Source of the DNA: Microvirga zambiensis WSM3693 | Lineage (GTDB): Bacteria; Pseudomonadota; Alphaproteobacteria; Rhizobiales; Beijerinckiaceae | Length of the DNA: 64,000 nt | NCBI RefSeq assembly: GCF_016735695.1 | Contig: NZ_JAERQD010000037.1 | Location: 1-64,000 of the forward strand | Reading direction: 5' to 3' | Part shown: in pieces, positions 8,762 through 15,601 of the stretch | Position numbering within the stretch: the first letter of the stretch is position 1 | Layout of the letters: each line of letters opens with the position of its first letter | Position numbers and translations under genes: made by a program | Notes under the pieces: model-generated | Told to the model about the DNA's origin: nothing | The model's input: the letters and a program-made list of their open reading frames with translations, nothing else | Database searches by the model: none

Positions 8762-8990
8762 GTGTCGTCCCGGACGACGAAGCCGATCCGGGATCGCTTA
8801 ACAAGCGAAACGTCACAGGCCCTCTCCCTCCTTGTGGGGGAGAGTTGGAGAGGGGGGTATGAGCGCTAACCGATGAGGCTCCGGCGCTGCACCCCCCTCC
8901 CTAGCCCTCCCCCACAAGGAGGGAGGGGACACCCGCGCCACTCTCCTCATGCGATCCCGGATCTTCGCTACGCTCCGTCCGGGATGACAC
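8762..8990. repeat. Nested intergenic palindromes (family E enclosing family D)
   Basis: Outer arms GTGTCGTCCCGGA (8762) and TCCGGGATGACAC (8978-8990) form a family E palindrome. Inside it, arms at 8821-8857 and 8892-8928 (CTCCCTCCTTGTGGGGGAG and its inverse) form a family D palindrome. Together they fill the 303-bp gap between the peptidase gene and moaB; I see no gene in it. Confidence 0.75.
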
Positions 8991-9051
8991 ATGTGGAACC
9001 GCCCCTCTTCCTGCGCTAAATGAATGCCGCGTCTTCAAGAGCATCACTCCC

Positions 9052-9606
9052 ATGCCCGGCATCGATGAATCCCTCCCCTTCGTCCCGCTCAGCATCGCCG
9101 TGCTGACGATCTCCGACACGCGCTCGCTGGAGGAGGACACGTCGGGCACGACGCTGGCCGAGCGGCTGAAAAAGGCCGGCCATAAGCTCGCCGATCGCGC
9201 CATCGTCACCGACGACATCGACGCGATCCGCGGCAAGGTGCAGGGCTGGATCGCCGATGCGGCGGTCGACGTGGTCATCACCACCGGCGGCACGGGCTTT
9301 ACCGGCCGGGACGTGACGCCCGAGGCCGTCGAGCCCCTGTTCGACAAGCGGATGGAGGGCTTTTCGGCCGTCTTCCACCGCATCTCCTACGACAAGATCG
9401 GCACCTCGACGATCCAGTCGCGGGCAACCGCCGGTGTCGCCGGCACGACCTTCGTCTTCGTGCTGCCGGGCTCTCCCGGCGCCTGCAAGGATGCGTGGGA
9501 CGGCATTCTTTCATATCAGCTCGATTACCGGCACCGGCCCTGCAATTTCGTCGAGATCATGCCGCGCCTCGACGAGCACCTGAAGCGGACCAAGCTGAAG
9601 GCTTGA
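9052..9606 (+). CDS. moaB: Molybdenum cofactor biosynthesis protein B
   Basis: MoaB/Mog-type protein that binds molybdopterin and adenylylates it during molybdenum cofactor synthesis. The 184-residue product has the MPT-binding fold with SIAVLTISDTRSLEEDTSG near the start, the substrate loop VITTGGTGFTGRDVTPEAVEPL and the C-terminal VLPGSPGACKDAW. Length and motifs match MoaB of alphaproteobacteria. It stands alone among unrelated genes and its stop codon directly abuts the stop of the convergent 2H-like gene with no spacer. Confidence 0.95.
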   Translation: MPGIDESLPFVPLSIAVLTISDTRSLEEDTSGTTLAERLKKAGHKLADRAIVTDDIDAIRGKVQGWIADAAVDVVITTGGTGFTGRDVTPEAVEPLFDKRMEGFSAVFHRISYDKIGTSTIQSRATAGVAGTTFVFVLPGSPGACKDAWDGILSYQLDYRHRPCNFVEIMPRLDEHLKRTKLKA

Positions 9607-10368
9607 TCACACGAGCGACACGCTCTCCTCGATCGCGGAATCCAGGACCAGATCGTCGCTGGCTCCCAGAAGCCAGAGGCGATCGACCTCGAATTGCAGG
9701 ATCGTCCGGTCCCACCAGCGTTCGATCAACGCGGCGAGCGCCGCGGTCTCCGACGCATCGAGATCGTCGGTCATGTTGTAGAGACCGACCACGTAAAGAT
9801 CGGTCTCGCGGCAGCCCAGGCTGCGCTGGATGAGGCGGAACACGTTCTCACCGTTGCGGCTTTCCGGATAGGCGCGCAGATAAAGCCGGCCGCGATTCAC
9901 GTTGCCGGAAAACAGGCCGCGCAGCTCGACGGTGATGGGCCCGAACTCCGTCAATGCACGGCGCCTGTCCCGATCGAGCAACGGCGGCGTATCCTTGGAA
10001 AGGGAGCCGCAGATCGTCGCGTGCAGCTTGTCCTTCCGCCGCTCCAGCAGATCCCAGGCGATCTTGCCCGCGAAAGGTGCAGCCCTCATCGCGGCATCGA
10101 GCTCTCGATAGGCTGGCGATTGCAGCAGAAGATCGCTGAAAACCGGCAGCACGAGCGAAAACACCCGCTCGTGCCGGCCCATCACGTAGGATGAGCCTTC
10201 GCGCGTTGCGATGACACCTGGATGGTTCGGCGCCACCAGAGGCAGATGCGCGAGCCGGTAGGTTTCATCGAGCGCGAGCCCGTCGCCTGTTTCGAAACGG
10301 GTCCGGCTGCGCTCGTAGCCAAGCTCCGCATCCGGACAGAACACGATCGTCGGAGATGAAGGGGGCAT
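9607..10368 (-). CDS. Hypothetical protein, degenerate 2H-phosphoesterase-like
   Basis: I do not recognise this 253-residue protein as a named family. Its middle and end resemble the 2H phosphoesterase (LigT/RNA ligase-like) plan: KLHATICGSL around His116 fits the first HxT motif, a beta segment ITVELRGLFSGNVNRGRLYL follows, and the C-terminal FEVDRLWLLGASDDLVLDS fits the usual closing strand. Where the second HxT motif should be, the protein reads LYVVGLYNM (Tyr192 onward). It may thus be a binding protein or inactive. The preceding N-terminal 100 residues are unfamiliar. Its 10-nt spacing from the GT2-like gene upstream suggests one transcript. Confidence 0.55.
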   Translation of the reverse strand: MPPSSPTIVFCPDAELGYERSRTRFETGDGLALDETYRLAHLPLVAPNHPGVIATREGSSYVMGRHERVFSLVLPVFSDLLLQSPAYRELDAAMRAAPFAGKIAWDLLERRKDKLHATICGSLSKDTPPLLDRDRRRALTEFGPITVELRGLFSGNVNRGRLYLRAYPESRNGENVFRLIQRSLGCRETDLYVVGLYNMTDDLDASETAALAALIERWWDRTILQFEVDRLWLLGASDDLVLDSAIEESVSLV

Positions 10369-10377
10369 TGCCGGCTC

Positions 10378-10869
10378 TTAACGGAAAACCGGATCGCGCT
10401 CGACGCTCGCCGCAAGGCGGATGGGCGCGCGAGCCTTCACCTCGTTCATGAGAACCCGGCGATGGACGAGGTCTCCGCCACGGACGGATGAGGGCGCCAG
10501 CAGGTTCAGGAACACGCTGACAGCGCCGCCGCCCGGCCGGCGCATCCGCGCCAGCCCGCGCTCGGGCTTGGAGAGGGCGACGAAACGGTCGAGGACGCGG
10601 ATCCAGCCCTCCTGCGGGATGTCGCCGTCGTCGAGGCACAACAGCCAGTCGCGCCGTGCAGCCTTCGCGCCTTCCAACCAGGAGGCATCCCGCGACACGA
10701 CCAGGGTCGCGCCGGCGGCATCGGCGACGCGCTCCAAGACGTCGTCCTGCTTGTCCGCCAGGATGACGGCATCGCCGATCAGCCCGGCGGCAACGGCCGG
10801 GACAAGCGCACTCAGGGTAGCCGCCAGGGCCTCGGGCCCATGCGTGACGCGAACGAGAACAGTTATCAT
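10378..10869 (-). CDS. Short glycosyltransferase family 2-like protein
   Basis: The product of about 163 residues begins ITVLVRVTHGPEALAATL, as in the nucleotide-binding start of GT-A enzymes, and has the acidic motif DWLLCLDDGDIPQEGW in place of the DxD region. It is much shorter than ordinary GT2 enzymes and lacks an acceptor domain. I prefer the ATG at 10869; another ATG at 10890 is in frame, and neither has a convincing ribosome site. The gene probably forms one unit with the 2H-like gene behind it. Its start faces the SOS-box radical SAM gene, with about 70-125 bp between them. Sugar donor and product are unknown. Confidence 0.65.
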   Translation of the reverse strand: MITVLVRVTHGPEALAATLSALVPAVAAGLIGDAVILADKQDDVLERVADAAGATLVVSRDASWLEGAKAARRDWLLCLDDGDIPQEGWIRVLDRFVALSKPERGLARMRRPGGGAVSVFLNLLAPSSVRGGDLVHRRVLMNEVKARAPIRLAASVERDPVFR

Positions 10870-10937
10870 GTGAACAGTATAGCCCGTCATTTTGCCGGCG
10901 TCGCTAGGACATTCTTGCAGCCCCGGGCCTTGATTTT

Positions 10938-10952
10938 GTTCCTGTTTTGTTC
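10938..10952 (+). promoter_or_regulatory. Alphaproteobacterial LexA (SOS) box
   Basis: GTTCCTGTTTTGTTC is an exact GTTC-N7-GTTC, the direct-repeat operator of alphaproteobacterial LexA. It lies 44 nt before the preferred start of the radical SAM gene and in the divergent gap shared with the GT2-like gene. Box function is inferred from the motif and the position. Confidence 0.7.
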
Positions 10953-10996
10953 CAATAATGTCGGCTCTTCCGAAGCCGGATTCGTTCGAGGCCACC

Positions 10997-12178
10997 ATGA
11001 CCGCCCGCGCCAAAGATTCACCCCGCGATGCCCTCCGCCTGCGGCCTGCCAAGCGCACGCCTCAGGAGGCGGCGGAGGCCGCGCGGCGGCGCATGGACGA
11101 TCCCTCCTATCGCGTGGAAGTGGATCGACGCCGGGGCCGCGGCGCCTCGGCGAATCCGTCCGGCCGCTACGAGCCGGCGCAGCGCGAGGCCTTCGATGAT
11201 GGCTGGGAGATCGAGGACGAGCTTCCCGCGCTTCCCACCGAGGTGATCGTCGAGAAGCCGCGCACGATCATCACCAAGAACGATTCGCCCGACATCCTCT
11301 TCGACAAGTCGATCAATCCCTATCGCGGCTGCGAGCATGGCTGCTCCTATTGCTTCGCGCGCCCGACCCATGCGTTTCAGGGTCTGTCGTCCGGTCTCGA
11401 TTTCGAGACCAAGATCTTCGCCAAGCCCAATGCGGCGGAGCTTCTGGAAAAGGAGTTGCGCGCGCCGAACTACCAGCCGACCACCATCGCGCTCGGGTCC
11501 AACACCGACCCCTATCAGCCGGTTGAGCGGCGCTTCCGCATCACGCGCTCGATTCTCGAGGTGCTGAACCGGATGAACCATCCCGTCGGCATCGTGACGA
11601 AATCCGCCCTCGTCACCCGCGACATCGATATTTTGAGCCGGATGGCCGACCGGCAGCTCGCCAAGGTCGCGATATCGATCACGACTCTCGATCCGAAGCT
11701 CGCCCGCAGGATGGAGCCTCGCGCCGCCACCCCGTCGAAGCGCCTCGAGACCATCCGCACGCTCACCGAGGCCGGCATCCCCGTGACAGTGCTGGTTGCG
11801 CCGATCATCCCGGCGATCAACGATCACGAGATCGAGGCGATCCTGAAGGCCTCGGCTGAGGCCGGCGCCGGGGAGGCAGGCTATGTGCTCCTGCGCCTGC
11901 CCCACGACCTCAAGGACCTGATGCGCGACTGGCTCGCCGAGCATTACCCCGACAAGCTCAAGCACGTCTTCACGCTGCTGCAGGAGGCGCGCGGCGGCAA
12001 GGATTACGATGCCGATTGGAGCACCCGCCAATCGGGCGTCGGCCCCTATGCCTGGATGCTCGGCCGGCGATTCGAGACCGCCGCCGAACGCCTCGGCCTG
12101 AACAAGCGCAACCTGCGCCTGCGCAAGGACCTGTTCAATGTGCCGCCGAAGGAGACGGGGCAGTTGAACCTTTTCTAG
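10997..12178 (+). CDS. PA0069-type radical SAM protein, SplB-like
   Basis: A radical SAM enzyme of the spore-photoproduct-lyase-like group, probably acting on DNA damage, although the substrate is not established. The 393-residue product has the cluster motif CEHGCSYCFAR (Cys112, Cys116, Cys119), preceded by INPYRG, and then GSNTDPYQPVERRFRITR and PVGIVTKSALVTRDIDIL, all family hallmarks. I choose the ATG at 10997, with GAGG 6 nt upstream; another ATG at 10958 is in frame but sits only 5 nt behind the LexA box. The SOS box supports a repair role. It is not followed by a co-oriented partner within 190 bp. Confidence 0.9.
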   Translation: MTARAKDSPRDALRLRPAKRTPQEAAEAARRRMDDPSYRVEVDRRRGRGASANPSGRYEPAQREAFDDGWEIEDELPALPTEVIVEKPRTIITKNDSPDILFDKSINPYRGCEHGCSYCFARPTHAFQGLSSGLDFETKIFAKPNAAELLEKELRAPNYQPTTIALGSNTDPYQPVERRFRITRSILEVLNRMNHPVGIVTKSALVTRDIDILSRMADRQLAKVAISITTLDPKLARRMEPRAATPSKRLETIRTLTEAGIPVTVLVAPIIPAINDHEIEAILKASAEAGAGEAGYVLLRLPHDLKDLMRDWLAEHYPDKLKHVFTLLQEARGGKDYDADWSTRQSGVGPYAWMLGRRFETAAERLGLNKRNLRLRKDLFNVPPKETGQLNLF

Positions 12179-12204
12179 ATGTCTCGCTGCACGCTATCAT
12201 TCCG

Positions 12205-12297
12205 GCGTCATGGCTGGGCTTGTCCCGGCCACCCACGTCTTGAGGAACCGCAGTGCTGCAAAGACGTGGATCCCCGGGACGAGCCCGGGGATGACGG
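12205..12297. repeat. Palindromic repeat family B, copy 2
   Basis: Bounded by GGCGTCATGGCTGGGCTTG and CGAGCCCGGGGATGACGGC, with a middle hairpin around ACGTCTTGAGG/AAAGACGT. It is a divergent family B copy lying between the radical SAM gene and rnhB. Confidence 0.7.
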
Positions 12298-12369
12298 CGA
12301 GCGGCCTGCGACTCTCCTATCAGCTCATCGGGGATGACAAAGTCACTCCCTTCCCGCTTTCATCCACAC

Positions 12370-13011
12370 ATGACCGCACCGATTCGCGCTCCTCGCCTCC
12401 CCGACCTCGGCCTCGACCGCGAGCATGCCGCCCGTGCGCAGGGCTATACCTGCATTGCCGGGCTCGACGAGGTCGGACGCGGCCCGCTGGCGGGGCCGGT
12501 GGTGTCGGCGGCGGTGGTGCTCGATCTCGCGAAAGTGCCGCAGGGTCTGGCCGATTCGAAGGCGCTCACCGCGGCGCGGCGCGAGGTTCTGTTCGCCGAG
12601 ATCATGGCGACGTCCCGTGTGGGCATCGCGTCTGTGTCGCATCGGGAGATCGACACCATCAACATCCGGCAGGCCTCGCTGCTCGCCATGTGCAGGGCAC
12701 TCGCCGCCCTGCCCTGCACGCCGGACATCGCCTTCGTCGACGGCAACGATCCGCCGCACCTTCCCTGCGCGACGGAAGCCATCATCAAGGGTGATTCGCT
12801 GATCGCCTCGATCGCGGCGGCCTCGATCGTCGCGAAAGTGGTTCGCGACCGCATGATGGCGCGGCTCGGAGAGGCTTATCCCGCCTATGGTTTTGCCAGC
12901 AACGCGGGCTACTCGACGAAGGCGCATCTCACGGTGATCGCGAGCGAGGGTCCGTGCCCCTTCCATCGCCTGAGTTTCTCACCATTGCGCCAAGGGTTAC
13001 TGGATCTGTAA
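12370..13011 (+). CDS. rnhB: Ribonuclease HII
   Basis: Cleaves RNA in RNA-DNA hybrids and excises misincorporated ribonucleotides. The 213-residue product contains IAGLDEVGRGPLAGPVVSAA with the catalytic Asp-Glu pair, the GDSLIASIAAASIVAKVVRD helix region and the closing GYSTKAHL. The ATG at 12370 fits the family's N-terminus; an ATG at 12334 in frame would add residues without similarity. It lies directly upstream of ccrM in the same orientation, separated by 157 bp with its own regulatory elements, so it probably is not co-transcribed as an obligatory unit. This rnhB-ccrM neighbourhood is common in the Rhizobiales. Confidence 0.95.
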   Translation: MTAPIRAPRLPDLGLDREHAARAQGYTCIAGLDEVGRGPLAGPVVSAAVVLDLAKVPQGLADSKALTAARREVLFAEIMATSRVGIASVSHREIDTINIRQASLLAMCRALAALPCTPDIAFVDGNDPPHLPCATEAIIKGDSLIASIAAASIVAKVVRDRMMARLGEAYPAYGFASNAGYSTKAHLTVIASEGPCPFHRLSFSPLRQGLLDL

Positions 13012-13017
13012 CCTCCC

Positions 13018-13032
13018 TTAACGCTGATTAAC
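13018..13032 (+). promoter_or_regulatory. CtrA-like motif upstream of ccrM
   Basis: TTAACGCTGATTAAC is a TTAA-N6-TTAAC arrangement, one base shorter than the standard CtrA consensus TTAA-N7-TTAA. It lies about 137 nt before the ccrM start codon. CtrA control of ccrM is known in Caulobacter; here it is only a candidate. Confidence 0.4.
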
Positions 13033-13068
13033 GAAATACCTCAATCTTTTCAAAGCGTAGGCAAGTTT

Positions 13069-13097
13069 TGCCGATCCAAAATATTTGGATTTCGGCA
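13069..13097 (+). promoter_or_regulatory. Inverted repeat upstream of ccrM
   Basis: TGCCGATCCAAA - ATA - TTTGGATTTCGGCA, a 12-bp dyad with a 2-nt bulge in the right arm, sits 72 nt before the ccrM start. It is not followed by a T-tract, so an operator or mRNA hairpin is more likely than a terminator. Confidence 0.45.
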
Positions 13098-13168
13098 GGT
13101 TTGGAAACCTCCTCTTTACCCTATCCCATCATGATCCGGAGTGTCAGTTGCGTAACCGGTGATCACCC

Positions 13169-14365
13169 ATGGGTACCTCGCGTACCGGGGTTGCTGGCGC
13201 CGCCTCCCGGATCCATGTCTCGCGTACCGGGCGGGCTGCGTCGGCACCTCGGACGAGGCGTCAAGCGCCTCTCTCCGTTCTGCCGCCCTCTCTTCCTCTC
13301 AATGAGATTCTTCTCGGCGACTGCATCGCCAATCTGGAGAAGCTTCCCCCTGAGAGCGTCGACGTGGTCTTCGCGGATCCGCCCTACAATCTGCAGCTCG
13401 AACAGGCGCTGACGCGCCCCGACCAGAGCCTCGTCGATGCGGTCGACGACGACTGGGACAAGTTCGCGAGCTTTGCCGATTACGACGCGTTCACCCGCGC
13501 CTGGCTCCTCGCCGTGCGCCGCGTGATGAAGAAGAACGCGACGCTCTGGGTGATCGGCTCCTATCACAACATTTTTCGCGTGGGCGCAGCCCTCCAGGAT
13601 CTCGATTTCTGGATCCTGAACGACATCGTGTGGCGCAAGGCCAATCCGATGCCGAACTTCAAGGGCCGCCGCTTCACCAATGCGCACGAGACCATGATCT
13701 GGGCCTCGAAGGGCGCCGATTCGAAGGGTTACACCTTCCATTACGACGCGCTCAAAGCCGGCAATGAAGACGTGCAGATGCGCTCGGACTGGTTCATCCC
13801 GATCTGCACCGGCGACGAGCGCCTGAAGGATGAGCAGGGACGGAAAGTGCACCCGACGCAGAAGCCGGGCGCCCTGCTCGCCCGCGTTCTGCTGTCTTCG
13901 TCCAATCCCGGCGACGTGGTGCTCGATCCCTTCTTCGGCTCAGGCACGACCGGCGCAATCGCCAAGATGCTCGGGCGCAACTTCATCGGCCTCGAGCGCG
14001 ATCCGATCTACGCCAAGGCTGCGCGCAAGCGCATCGATGCGGTCGAGCCGCTCTCGGATGTGTCGATTGCCGCGGCGCCGGAAAAGCGCACGGAAGTGCG
14101 CGTGCCCTTCCTGTCGCTCATCGAGGCCGGCCACGTGAAGGCCGGCGAAACCCTGGTCGACGAGCGCCGCCGCCACAAGGCGGTGGTGCGCGCCGACGGA
14201 ACGCTCGCACTCGGCGCCATCGTCGGCTCGATCCACAAGATCGGCGCACTGACCCAAGGATTTCCTTCCTGCAACGGCTGGACCTTCTGGAACGTGGAAC
14301 GAAAGGGGCAGCTCGTCTCCATCGACGAGTTCCGCGCCAAGGTGCGGGCGGAGCTGGCGGCCTAA
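13169..14365 (+). CDS. ccrM: Cell-cycle DNA adenine methyltransferase (GANTC), CcrM
   Basis: Methylates adenine in GANTC sites late in the alphaproteobacterial cell cycle and thereby times transcription. The 398-residue product has the catalytic motif DPPYNL at residues 70-75 followed by the target-recognition region DDDWDKFASFADYDAFTRAW, HNIFRVGAALQDLDFWILND, and the SAM-binding FFGSGTTGAIAKML at about 255-268, i.e. the beta-class order. The C-terminal 90 residues (RVPFLSLIEAGHVKAGETLV to GWTFWNVER) form the CcrM-specific DNA-recognition domain. The N-terminal 40 residues are basic and poorly conserved, so a later non-ATG start is possible. It follows rnhB and ends in a terminator. Confidence 0.95.
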   Translation: MGTSRTGVAGAASRIHVSRTGRAASAPRTRRQAPLSVLPPSLPLNEILLGDCIANLEKLPPESVDVVFADPPYNLQLEQALTRPDQSLVDAVDDDWDKFASFADYDAFTRAWLLAVRRVMKKNATLWVIGSYHNIFRVGAALQDLDFWILNDIVWRKANPMPNFKGRRFTNAHETMIWASKGADSKGYTFHYDALKAGNEDVQMRSDWFIPICTGDERLKDEQGRKVHPTQKPGALLARVLLSSSNPGDVVLDPFFGSGTTGAIAKMLGRNFIGLERDPIYAKAARKRIDAVEPLSDVSIAAAPEKRTEVRVPFLSLIEAGHVKAGETLVDERRRHKAVVRADGTLALGAIVGSIHKIGALTQGFPSCNGWTFWNVERKGQLVSIDEFRAKVRAELAA

Positions 14366-14394
14366 AGGGTTTCCAGCGACATCTCAAATCTGTT

Positions 14395-14423
14395 AAAGGG
14401 CTGGCCGTGCGCTGGCCCTTTTT
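14395..14423 (+). terminator. Rho-independent terminator of ccrM
   Basis: Stem AAAGGGC (14395-14401) and GCCCTTT (14415-14421) with a 13-nt loop, ending in TTTTT. It begins 30 nt after the ccrM stop. Confidence 0.65.
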
Positions 14424-14438
14424 GCTTTGCCGCGCCAA

Positions 14439-14486
14439 AGCATCGGGCCAAAAGTGGAAACCACTTTTGGGATCAATCCCGATGCT
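14439..14486. repeat. Nested palindrome, family C (AAGTGG core)
   Basis: Outer arms AGCATCGGG/CCCGATGCT enclose the inner perfect palindrome CCAAAAGTGG-AAA-CCACTTTTGG. Similar elements lie at 24608-24673, 24691-24736, 27621-27664 and 47513-47557; this type is widespread between genes in the Rhizobiales. Confidence 0.8.
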
Positions 14487-14620
14487 CAGCTTAACTGGCG
14501 CATCGTTCGGGGCGGAGAACCGGGTCCACTTTTCCGCACGATGCGCTAGCTTTTCGTCACAGAGGCGTCATCCAACACCGCTAGCGCGGGGAAGCCTTAC
14601 CTAGAGAGAGGGATCGCCCC

Positions 14621-15601
14621 GTGTCCATGAAGCGCATTTTGCCCCTGCTTGCCGTTCTCGTGCCCGCTTTCGCGCAGGCACAAGGGCTTGCCGGCAATCT
14701 CGTTCTCTATACGAGCCAGCCCAACACCGACGCCCAGCAGACGATCGACGCCTTCAAGGCGAAGAACCCAGGCGTCAACGTGACCTTCGTCCGCGACGGC
14801 ACGCCAAAGATCCTCGCCAAGCTGAGCGCCGAGTTCGAAGCCGGGCAGCCCCAGGCCGACGTGCTGCTGATCGCCGACAGCGTCACCATGGAAGGCCTGA
14901 AGAAGGAAGGCCGGCTCCTGGCGCACGAGAAGGCGGACGTCTCCGCCTATCCCGCCGGCATCCACGACCCTCAAAAATTCTGGTTCGCCACCAAGCTGAT
15001 CACCACCGGCATCGCCTACAACACCAAGGCCTCGTTCAAGCCGGCCTCCTGGGCCGATCTCACCAAGCCCGAGGTCAAGGGCCAGCTCGTGATGCCGAGC
15101 CCGCTCACTTCCGGCGCCGCGCTCATCCATGCCGCGACGCTCACGGGCAATGTCGAAGGCGGCTGGAAATATTACGAGGCGCTCAAGGACAACGACGCGG
15201 TCGCCGGCGGCGGCAACGGCGACGTGCTCAAGCAGGTGGCCGGCGGCCAGAAGCTCTATGGCGTGATCGTCGACTACATGCCGATCCGCGAGAAGGCCAA
15301 GGGCGCATCGATCGAGTTCGTGTTCCCGAAGGAAGGCGTGTCGGCCGTGTCCGAGCCGGTTGCAATCCTCAAGACCACCAAGAACGCCGACGCCGCGCGC
15401 GCCTTCGTCGATTTCGTGCTCTCGAAGGAGGGGCAGGAGCTGGCGCTGAAGCAGGGCTACATCGCAGCCCATCCGGCCGTCGCGCTGCCCGCCGGCTATC
15501 CCGCGCGCGGTGAGATCAAGGTCATGAGCTTCGATGCGGCAAAAGCGCTTGCCGACGAGACCAAGAACAAGGCGGCCTTTGCCGACATCTTCGGACAGTG
15601 A
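14621..15601 (+). CDS. ABC transporter substrate-binding protein, iron(III)/AfuA-FbpA type
   Basis: The 326-residue periplasmic binding protein starts with a signal peptide (MKRILPLLAVLVPAFAQAQ) and continues NLVLYTSQPNTDAQQTIDAF, the usual opening of the ferric-iron/phosphonate/thiamine-like cluster. The middle has QPQADVLLIADSVTMEGLKKEG and GIAYNTKASFKPASWADL, the C-terminus AVSEPVAILKTTKNADAARAFVDFVLSKEGQ. The ligand cannot be told: the Tyr pair used for iron in FbpA is not obvious. The stop overlaps the permease start by GTGA, so the two genes are translationally coupled. No ATPase gene is adjacent on either side. Confidence 0.9.
   Translation: MSMKRILPLLAVLVPAFAQAQGLAGNLVLYTSQPNTDAQQTIDAFKAKNPGVNVTFVRDGTPKILAKLSAEFEAGQPQADVLLIADSVTMEGLKKEGRLLAHEKADVSAYPAGIHDPQKFWFATKLITTGIAYNTKASFKPASWADLTKPEVKGQLVMPSPLTSGAALIHAATLTGNVEGGWKYYEALKDNDAVAGGGNGDVLKQVAGGQKLYGVIVDYMPIREKAKGASIEFVFPKEGVSAVSEPVAILKTTKNADAARAFVDFVLSKEGQELALKQGYIAAHPAVALPAGYPARGEIKVMSFDAAKALADETKNKAAFADIFGQ

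Noticed and set aside
8749..9051. Possible small RNA or gene in the gap before moaB
   Set aside because: The gap is fully explained by nested palindromic repeats; no promoter-terminator pair or coding frame stands out.
10857..10875. Second SOS-like pair (GAAC...GAAC) near the GT2-like start
   Set aside because: The two words are 11 bases apart (N11), not N7, so it does not fit the LexA box.
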